The notes beneath the pieces were generated by a model that did not search any database, was not told where the DNA came from, and was given only the letters and a program-made list of their open reading frames with translations. Both the position numbers and the translations under genes were made by a program. This document shows, piece after piece, positions 5,837-10,800 of a stretch of 10,800 bases of DNA. The stretch comes from Bryobacteraceae bacterium (GTDB lineage Bacteria; Acidobacteriota; Terriglobia; Bryobacterales; Bryobacteraceae): the NCBI GenBank assembly GCA_025929455.1, contig JAICMB010000062.1:1-10800 (forward strand). The letters are read 5' to 3'. Positions within the stretch are counted from its first letter, which is position 1. Every line of letters starts with the position of its first letter.

Positions 5837-7606
5837 GTGCCGGCCAGCGCCGAATACGCCGCGCGGTTGGAGCAATATGGCGCGCGGCGCGATTCGCTCT
5901 ATAAACAGTTCATCCGCATCGGAAACGCACGGCTAGCGGCGGCCATAGCGGGCGTGATCCTCGCGTTTTTTGTCTTCGGGGTCACGTCGGTGTCGCCCTG
6001 GTGGCTGCTCGTGCCCGGGCTCATTTTCCTCGCCCTTGTTGTAGTCCACGCACGGATCGTGGAGCGGCTGGGCCGCACGCGGCGGTCGATTGCGTTCTTC
6101 GAAGGCGGAGTGGCGCGGCTGGAAAATCGCTGGCAAGGGCGCGGCGAAACGGGAGAACGTTATCGCAATCCGCAGCACGTGTACGCAGACGACCTCGATC
6201 TGTTCGGGCGGGCATCGCTCTTTGAGCTGTTATGCACGGCACGCACGCGCGCGGGGCAAGACGCGGTGGCGACCTGGCTGCTCGCGCCCGCCGCGCCGGA
6301 CGAAGTTCGCAGACGGCACGAGATCGTAGGACGCTTGCGCGAGCGCCTTGCGTTCCGCGAGCACTTGGCCGTGCTCGGGGAGGAACTGCGCTCGGAAGCG
6401 GACCCCGTTCAGATGGCAAGCTGGGCCGAGCAGGCGCCCATTCCCTTCCCCGCCGGCGCGCGCGTGATTGCGTTCGTACTGGGCGCCGCAACCTTGGTGA
6501 CGTTCTGTCTGTACATGGCTGGAACGCTGCACCGTTATGCGTTCATCGCGTCGCTTTTGCTCACACTGCTGTGCGGTCAATGGCTACGCGCGCGCTCCAT
6601 CGCGGCGGTCCGCGGCATCGACCATTGCGCGCGCGATCTGGCGCTCTTCCGCGCGCTGTTGAGCCGCATCGAGGGCGAGCGCTTCGAGTCCAACGCCGCG
6701 CGCGAACTGCAGCAGCGCATACGTGGGGCGGCGCTGCATGTGCGGCGGCTCGAGCGGCTGCTGGTGGCGCTCGACCAGATGCATAACATGTTCTTCGCCC
6801 TGATCGGCATTGCGGTGCTCTGGACACCGCAGATGGCGATGGCGATCGAACACTGGCGCCGGAAGCACGGACGCGATCTGCGCGGATGGATCGCGGTGGC
6901 GGGCGAATTCGAAGCGTTGTCCGCGCTCGCGACGTATAGCTTCGAGCATGAGAACGATCCGTTCCCTGAACTGCTGGACGCGGGCTCGGAATTTCAGGCC
7001 GAAGGTCTTGGCCATCCACTCATGCCGGAGACGTCCTTCGTGCGCAACGATGTCGCCCTCGGCAGCGGACCCCAACTGCTGGTCGTCAGCGGGTCCAACA
7101 TGTCGGGCAAGAGCACGCTGCTGCGCTCGGTGGGGCTGAACACGGTACTGGCTTTAGCAGGTGCGCCGGTGCGCGCGCGGCGGCTGGTGCTATCGCCACT
7201 ACAGACCGGCGCGTCGCTGCGTACGGTGGACTCGCTGCAAGACGGCCGCTCGCGCTTCTATGCGGAGATTACGCGCCTGCGCCAGATACTCGATCTCGCC
7301 GCTGGCGAGACGCCGGCGCTCTTTTTGATCGACGAATTGCTCAGTGGGACCAATTCGCACGACCGGCGCATCGGCGCGCAGGCGATCTTGACGGCGCTGC
7401 TCGACCGCGGCGCCATCGGAATGGTCACGACACACGACCTGGCGCTCGCTGAAATCGCACCTGCATTGGGCACGCGCGCCGTAAACGTGCACTTCGAAGA
7501 CACGATCCTCCAAGGCAAACTGGTCTTCGACTACCAGTTGCGCCCCGGCGTAGTAGAGCACAGCAACGCGTTAGAGCTGATGCGCTCCGTCGGCCTAATA
7601 GAGTAA
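5837..7606 (+). CDS. Membrane-anchored MutS-family ATPase
   Basis: This 589-residue protein joins hydrophobic segments to the ATPase domain of DNA mismatch-repair proteins. Likely membrane segments are at about 33-50, 56-71, 209-229, 233-249 and 317-334. Residues about 115-200 and 255-380 resemble the MutS core and lever region. The C-terminal ATPase carries Walker A SGSNMSGKST (418-427), Walker B LFLIDE (495-500), the MutS signature GTNSHDR (504-510) and the switch motif TTHD (531-534). The N-terminal mismatch-recognition domain of true MutS is missing. Proteins of this shape are often annotated as MutS-like but probably do not repair mismatches; their role is unknown. The start is GTG at 5837, the only sensible start before the conserved part. 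The gene is divergent from the DnaC-like ATPase gene by 54 bases, with no evident functional link. Confidence 0.88.
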   Translation: MPASAEYAARLEQYGARRDSLYKQFIRIGNARLAAAIAGVILAFFVFGVTSVSPWWLLVPGLIFLALVVVHARIVERLGRTRRSIAFFEGGVARLENRWQGRGETGERYRNPQHVYADDLDLFGRASLFELLCTARTRAGQDAVATWLLAPAAPDEVRRRHEIVGRLRERLAFREHLAVLGEELRSEADPVQMASWAEQAPIPFPAGARVIAFVLGAATLVTFCLYMAGTLHRYAFIASLLLTLLCGQWLRARSIAAVRGIDHCARDLALFRALLSRIEGERFESNAARELQQRIRGAALHVRRLERLLVALDQMHNMFFALIGIAVLWTPQMAMAIEHWRRKHGRDLRGWIAVAGEFEALSALATYSFEHENDPFPELLDAGSEFQAEGLGHPLMPETSFVRNDVALGSGPQLLVVSGSNMSGKSTLLRSVGLNTVLALAGAPVRARRLVLSPLQTGASLRTVDSLQDGRSRFYAEITRLRQILDLAAGETPALFLIDELLSGTNSHDRRIGAQAILTALLDRGAIGMVTTHDLALAEIAPALGTRAVNVHFEDTILQGKLVFDYQLRPGVVEHSNALELMRSVGLIE

Positions 7607-7635
7607 TGGCGTACACACCGCGGGCGCATTCCGTC

Positions 7636-7736
7636 GTGGGGCAGGCTGTCAGCCTGCGGCGGGTTGCCAAACCCGCCTCGTCCGCCGCCGCACGATGCCC
7701 CGGGCTGACCGGCGCGGGTGGCCATTCCAGACCCGC
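7636..7736 (+). repeat. Palindromic intergenic repeat, copy C1 (most complete)
   Basis: The anchor GTGGGGC is at 7636-7642. Stem 1 pairs GCAGGCT (7641-7647) with AGCCTGC (7651-7657). Stem 2 pairs GGCGGGTT (7658-7665) with AACCCGCC (7670-7677). The 16-base tail TCGTCCGCCGCCGCAC (7678-7693) is identical to that of copy A. A third stem pairs GCGGGT (7714-7719) with ACCCGC (7731-7736). All arms are perfect. Copy A is in the opposite orientation about 7.6 kb away. The element lies between the convergent MutS-like and murA genes and so could serve as a 3' structure for both. Confidence 0.85.
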
Positions 7737-7805
7737 TTCGCCCGCTGCAGAAAACGCTCGGCCTATAAGCCGTCGCGTAAGGTTTGGTTGCGGCTCGGCT
7801 GCTCT

Positions 7806-7846
7806 GTGGGGCCGGTTGTCAACCTGCGGCCGGTTGCCAACCGGCC
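7806..7846 (+). repeat. Palindromic intergenic repeat, copy C2
   Basis: The anchor GTGGGGC (7806-7812) is followed by stem 1 with core arms GGTT (7814-7817) and AACC (7821-7824); the flanking C/T pair is mismatched. Stem 2 is perfect over 8 bases, GGCCGGTT (7828-7835) with AACCGGCC (7839-7846). The loops GTC and GCC match those of the other copies. A CTCCCGCTCCGC stretch replaces the 16-base tail. It ends about 30 bases before the murA stop. Together with C1 it fills nearly all of the 269-base convergent gap. Confidence 0.8.
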
Positions 7847-7875
7847 CTCCCGCTCCGCAATCCGCAGAAGCGCCC

Positions 7876-9153
7876 CTAAACCTGCGCAGCGCTCTCCGCT
7901 CCCGCAACCCGCCGGATGCTCGCACCGGCGTGTTCGAGTTTGGCCGCGATTTTCTCGTACCCGCGATCGATGTGATACACGCGATCGATGGTCGTTTCGC
8001 CTTTCGCCACCAGCGCGGCAAGCACCAGCGATGCACTCGCTCGCAAATCCGAAGCGATCACCTGCGCGCCGCTCAACTCAGGCACACCCGCGACGATCGC
8101 TTGCCGTCCTTCGAGCCGGATATTCGCGCCCATGCGAGCGAGTTCCAGGGCGTGCATGAACCGGTTTTCGAAGATGGTCTCTGTAACGAACGTGATGCCA
8201 TCGGCAAGCGTCATCAGCGCCATATACTGCGCCTGCAGGTCGGTCGCGAAGCCCGGATATTCTTCGGTGACGATGTCGGCAGCGCGCAGGCGGCCCGTGC
8301 AGCGCACGCGAACCGTGTTTTCGCCTTCCGTCACATCCGCCCCCGCCTGCTGCAATTTAATCGTGAGCGCGCGGACGTGCTCCGGCACGCAATTGCGGAT
8401 GAGAACGTCGCCGCGCGTGATGGCGCCCGCGATCATGTAGGTGCCGGCTTCGATACGGTCCGGTATGATGGCGTGCTGCACGCCATGAAGCGACGCGACG
8501 CCCTGCACGTAGATAGTGGACGAGCCCGCGCCTTCGATGCGCGCGCCCATTTTGTTCAGCAGTTCCGCCAGGTCCACGACTTCCGGCTCGCGCGCGGCAT
8601 TTTCGATGACGGTTTCGCCCTGGGCGAGAACGGCGGCCATGAGCACGTCTTCGGTGCCGGTGACGGTGATGCGATCGAAGTGGATAGGCGCGCCCTTCAG
8701 GCCGTGCGGCGCGCGCGCTTCGACATAACCGTGCTCGGTGTGAATGCTGGCGCCGAGCTGTTCGAGCGCGGCGACGTGCAGGTTGATCGGACGCGCGCCG
8801 ATAGCGCATCCGCCGGGCATGGATACGCGCGCGCGGCCCGTTCGCGCCACCAGCGGTCCGAGCACCAGGCTCGAAGCGCGCATGGTCTTGACCAGTTCGT
8901 ACGGCGCTTCGGGTTTCTCGATCTTGTCCGCCGAAACGATCACCTGGCTGCCGTTGATATCGACGATGGCGCCGGCCCAGGTCAACAACTTTTCCATGGT
9001 GCGGATGTCGCGCACTCGCGGAATGCGGCTGAGCTTCACGGGTTCTGCGGTGAGCAGGCAGGCCGCGAGCACAGGAAGGGCGGAGTTCTTCGCGCCGCTT
9101 ACGGGTATTTCGCCTTGAAGCGGGCGCCCGCCGTGAATGATGAATTTGTCCAT
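7876..9153 (-). CDS. murA: UDP-N-acetylglucosamine 1-carboxyvinyltransferase MurA
   Basis: MurA transfers enolpyruvate from phosphoenolpyruvate to UDP-N-acetylglucosamine in the cytoplasm, the first committed step of peptidoglycan synthesis. The 425-residue length is typical. The substrate-binding KN pair is at 22-23 in SGAKNSALP, and MRAS is at 91-94. The catalytic-loop cysteine, which fosfomycin alkylates, is C116 in PGGCAIG. The catalytic aspartate is D305 in [12 protein letters not shown], and DRGYEKI at 396-402 is the usual C-terminal motif. All expected residues are present, with Cys rather than the Asp variant in the loop, so the enzyme should be active and fosfomycin-sensitive. The start ATG follows the murQ stop by 15 bases, so the two are very likely co-transcribed. 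No Shine-Dalgarno sequence is evident. Whether this is the only murA in the genome cannot be told. Confidence 0.97.
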   Translation of the reverse strand: MDKFIIHGGRPLQGEIPVSGAKNSALPVLAACLLTAEPVKLSRIPRVRDIRTMEKLLTWAGAIVDINGSQVIVSADKIEKPEAPYELVKTMRASSLVLGPLVARTGRARVSMPGGCAIGARPINLHVAALEQLGASIHTEHGYVEARAPHGLKGAPIHFDRITVTGTEDVLMAAVLAQGETVIENAAREPEVVDLAELLNKMGARIEGAGSSTIYVQGVASLHGVQHAIIPDRIEAGTYMIAGAITRGDVLIRNCVPEHVRALTIKLQQAGADVTEGENTVRVRCTGRLRAADIVTEEYPGFATDLQAQYMALMTLADGITFVTETIFENRFMHALELARMGANIRLEGRQAIVAGVPELSGAQVIASDLRASASLVLAALVAKGETTIDRVYHIDRGYEKIAAKLEHAGASIRRVAGAESAAQV

Positions 9154-9168
9154 GTTAGGTACTGCTTT

Positions 9169-10071
9169 TTATGATGAGCCGGTGCTCGCGAGCGCCTCAG
9201 AAACTCGGCCGCGTGCCGCTTCGAGGCGCTGTTCCGCCTGTTGGCGCGGGAGATTCAGGCGCGCCATGACGATCGCTGCTTTCACGTTGCCGTTTGCCTT
9301 TTTGAGAAGGTCCGACGCGCGCTGGTAATCGATGCCGCCGGCTTCCGCGATGATGCGGGCGGCACGGTCGCGCAGCTTCTCGTTCTTGGGCTGCACGTTT
9401 ACCATCAGATTGCCGTAAACGTGGCCCATGCGGATCATGGAGGCCGTGCTGAGCATATTCAAAACGAGCTTGGTCGCGGTGCCGGCGCGCATCCGCGTGG
9501 ACCCGGCCAGAATCTCGGGGCCGGGCAGCGGCGTGATCGCTACGTCCACTATTTTCGCAAGCTCGGAATCGGGCGTGCAGCTAATTCCGACGGTGCGTGC
9601 ACCGAGATCGCGCGCGGTGGCAATGGCGCCGAGCACATACGGGGTGCGGCCGCTTGCCGCGATTCCGCACAGCACGTCGGGTTCGCGAAAACCACGCGCG
9701 AGCAGATCGCGGCGGCCGAGTTCGGGATCGTCTTCCGAAACCTCGACGGAGCGGGACAGCGCGCCTTCGCCGCCGGCCATGATGCCTTGCACCATTTCGG
9801 GCGGAACATTGAAGGTCGGCGGGCATTCGGACGCGTCGAGCACCCCGAGTCGCCCGCTGGTCCCCGCGCCGATGTAAAAAAGCCGCCCGCCGTTTTCGAA
9901 CGCGTTGACGATGATGTCGACCGCGCGTGCGATGTTCGGGATTTCCTTCGCCACCGAGGCGGCGACCTCCTGATCGGCGGCGTTAATGATCTCGAGGATT
10001 TCCCGCGTGGACCGGCGGTCAATGCCTCGCGAGGCCGGATTGACACTCTCGGTAAGCAGCTTTTCAAGCAT
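9169..10071 (-). CDS. murQ: N-acetylmuramic acid 6-phosphate etherase MurQ
   Basis: MurQ cleaves the lactyl ether of N-acetylmuramic acid 6-phosphate, giving N-acetylglucosamine 6-phosphate and D-lactate, a cytoplasmic step of cell-wall recycling. The 300-residue length is normal. The SIS sugar-binding fold shows RLFYIGAGTSGRLGVLDASE (63-82), with E82 at the position of the general acid/base glutamate. The second conserved acidic region is around EVSEDD (110-115). The family signature follows as GPEILAGSTRMRAGTATK, with R where many members have K after the Met/Leu. Its start at TESVNP is typical of the family N-terminus. A UBA-like helical tail ends the protein, as in other MurQ proteins. 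It lies 35 bases after the ceramidase-like gene and 15 bases before murA. No kinase (anmK) or transporter is seen nearby. Confidence 0.96.
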   Translation of the reverse strand: MLEKLLTESVNPASRGIDRRSTREILEIINAADQEVAASVAKEIPNIARAVDIIVNAFENGGRLFYIGAGTSGRLGVLDASECPPTFNVPPEMVQGIMAGGEGALSRSVEVSEDDPELGRRDLLARGFREPDVLCGIAASGRTPYVLGAIATARDLGARTVGISCTPDSELAKIVDVAITPLPGPEILAGSTRMRAGTATKLVLNMLSTASMIRMGHVYGNLMVNVQPKNEKLRDRAARIIAEAGGIDYQRASDLLKKANGNVKAAIVMARLNLPRQQAEQRLEAARGRVSEALASTGSS

Positions 10072-10106
10072 GAGCGGTGGAAGAGAAATGGTAACAGCGA
10101 CGCTCT

Positions 10107-10800
10107 TTATTTAAAGACGTTGCGCCGCAGCTCTTCGGGTTCGGAGTACAAGCGGCCGAGCATTTCGTAAACATGCACGACGGCGCGGCTGACCATACGC
10201 TCGCCCGCGCCGACTTCAACCCACGTGCTCGAGCTCGCCGCGCCGTAGCCGCCAAGCGACGCCATACGGATGGTCGGCAGATATCCGAAGTAGCCGTTCG
10301 TGTAACCGAGGAAGAACGTATCGGGCACCGGGCTGCGCTGGCGCCAGTCGATCTGAAAGTCGACGAAGGGCTCGCCGGGCATGGTCATCAGCGCGATGCG
10401 CTTGTCGATCAGGACCGTCGTGACGGGCAGTTCGAGGTTGGGCGTAATGCGGGAGACGTACAGGTCGTAAGCGTCGCCGAGAAAGCGTTTCAGGCCCGCG
10501 CGAAAGCCCTCCATGTTCCAGCGAATATGCATCGGCAGTTTCTCTTCGACCACCTGGATGGAGCTGTCCGCGGCGGGCTCGGTGCGAATCTTGCGCGCGA
10601 CGCGAATAGCTTCCGTGGCAAGCGTTTCGCCCGTCCAATCGCGGCGGCCAATGGCATCCTGCTCGAGCGGGATAACGGCGTAGTAGGGGTTGATATCGCC
10701 CGGCGCGCCTTGCAGGAAGAAGGTCATAGCCTCGCCACCGAAGGCCTTGTCGACGGTGCGCTTCATGACGCCGGGATAATCGGCCGAGTATTGCAGGTTG
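10107..10800 (-). CDS. Neutral/alkaline ceramidase-like hydrolase, C-terminal part (cut by right edge)
   Basis: About 230 residues of the C-terminal part are visible; the frame stays open through the right edge, and the ATG at 10764-10766 is internal, since SADYPG upstream of it is family-like. The sequence matches the neutral/alkaline non-lysosomal ceramidase N-terminal domain family of zinc amidases. LQGAPGDINP is the usual core motif. MPGEPF sits where family members have a zinc-binding glutamate, and YTNGYFGYLPT where they have a zinc-binding tyrosine; this is inferred by position. STWVEVGAGERM lies near the end. The two zinc histidines would be outside the window. The chain stops soon after the catalytic domain, so the Ig-like C-terminal domain of true ceramidases is missing. 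The real substrate may not be ceramide. The gene is first in the visible run toward murQ, 35 bases away. Confidence 0.85.
   Translation of the reverse strand, partial: NLQYSADYPGVMKRTVDKAFGGEAMTFFLQGAPGDINPYYAVIPLEQDAIGRRDWTGETLATEAIRVARKIRTEPAADSSIQVVEEKLPMHIRWNMEGFRAGLKRFLGDAYDLYVSRITPNLELPVTTVLIDKRIALMTMPGEPFVDFQIDWRQRSPVPDTFFLGYTNGYFGYLPTIRMASLGGYGAASSSTWVEVGAGERMVSRAVVHVYEMLGRLYSEPEELRRNVFK

Noticed and set aside
7636..7846. Repeat cluster considered as a CRISPR array
   Set aside because: There are only two anchors about 170 bases apart, no uniform repeat-spacer period, and the variable parts are themselves palindromes. No cas gene is nearby.
7606..9174. 522-codon plus-strand open frame opposite murA
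   Set aside because: It runs through the palindromic repeats and then antisense to a fully recognisable murA. The product is Arg/His/Ala-rich with no motif, as expected for a shadow of a GC-rich gene.
9241..10170. 309-codon plus-strand open frame opposite murQ
   Set aside because: It is antisense to an intact murQ and its composition is typical of a shadow frame; no protein family was recognised.

Overview
This is a GC-rich bacterial window with ten protein genes, one of them cut by the right edge. The gene mix is: a flagellar switch protein, a fused type VI-type sheath protein, a membrane-anchored MutS-like ATPase, a DnaC-like loader ATPase, murA, murQ and a neutral-ceramidase-like hydrolase. 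Together with the palindrome-rich intergenic repeats, this looks most like Acidobacteriota of the Solibacter/Bryobacter type. That placement is an inference from gene content, not from a marker gene.

Layout. At 1-131 there is a palindromic intergenic repeat, followed by fliM (132-1091, minus). A short hairpin-bearing gap separates fliM from a protein joining a TssB-like N-terminus to a TssC-like body (1169-2449, minus). Divergent from it, on the plus strand, are a YihY/BrkB-family membrane protein (from about 2510) and, 4 bases later, a GNAT acetyltransferase (3366-3965). Next comes a minus-strand island of lower GC: a small secreted protein with a twin-arginine signal (4152-4685) and its roughly 230-base upstream region. 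A second palindromic repeat cluster (4915-5037) ends just before a DnaC-like ATPase gene (5048-5782, minus). That gene is divergent, by 54 bases, from the MutS-like gene (5837-7606, plus). A third repeat cluster fills the convergent gap 7607-7875. The right end is a minus-strand run, transcribed in the order ceramidase-like gene, murQ, murA, with gaps of 35 and 15 bases.

The clearest functional unit is murQ-murA, which joins recycling of the muramic acid sugar to the first committed step of peptidoglycan synthesis. The other genes look like single genes or pairs with no shared pathway visible here.

The most unusual signal is the repeat family. Copies in three intergenic gaps share the anchor GTGGGGC, and two copies also share an identical 16-base tail. 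Between these the stems differ in sequence, but both arms change together, so pairing is kept. Several genes also lack a Shine-Dalgarno sequence and have a TANNNT hexamer 6-7 bases before the start codon, which would fit leaderless transcripts.
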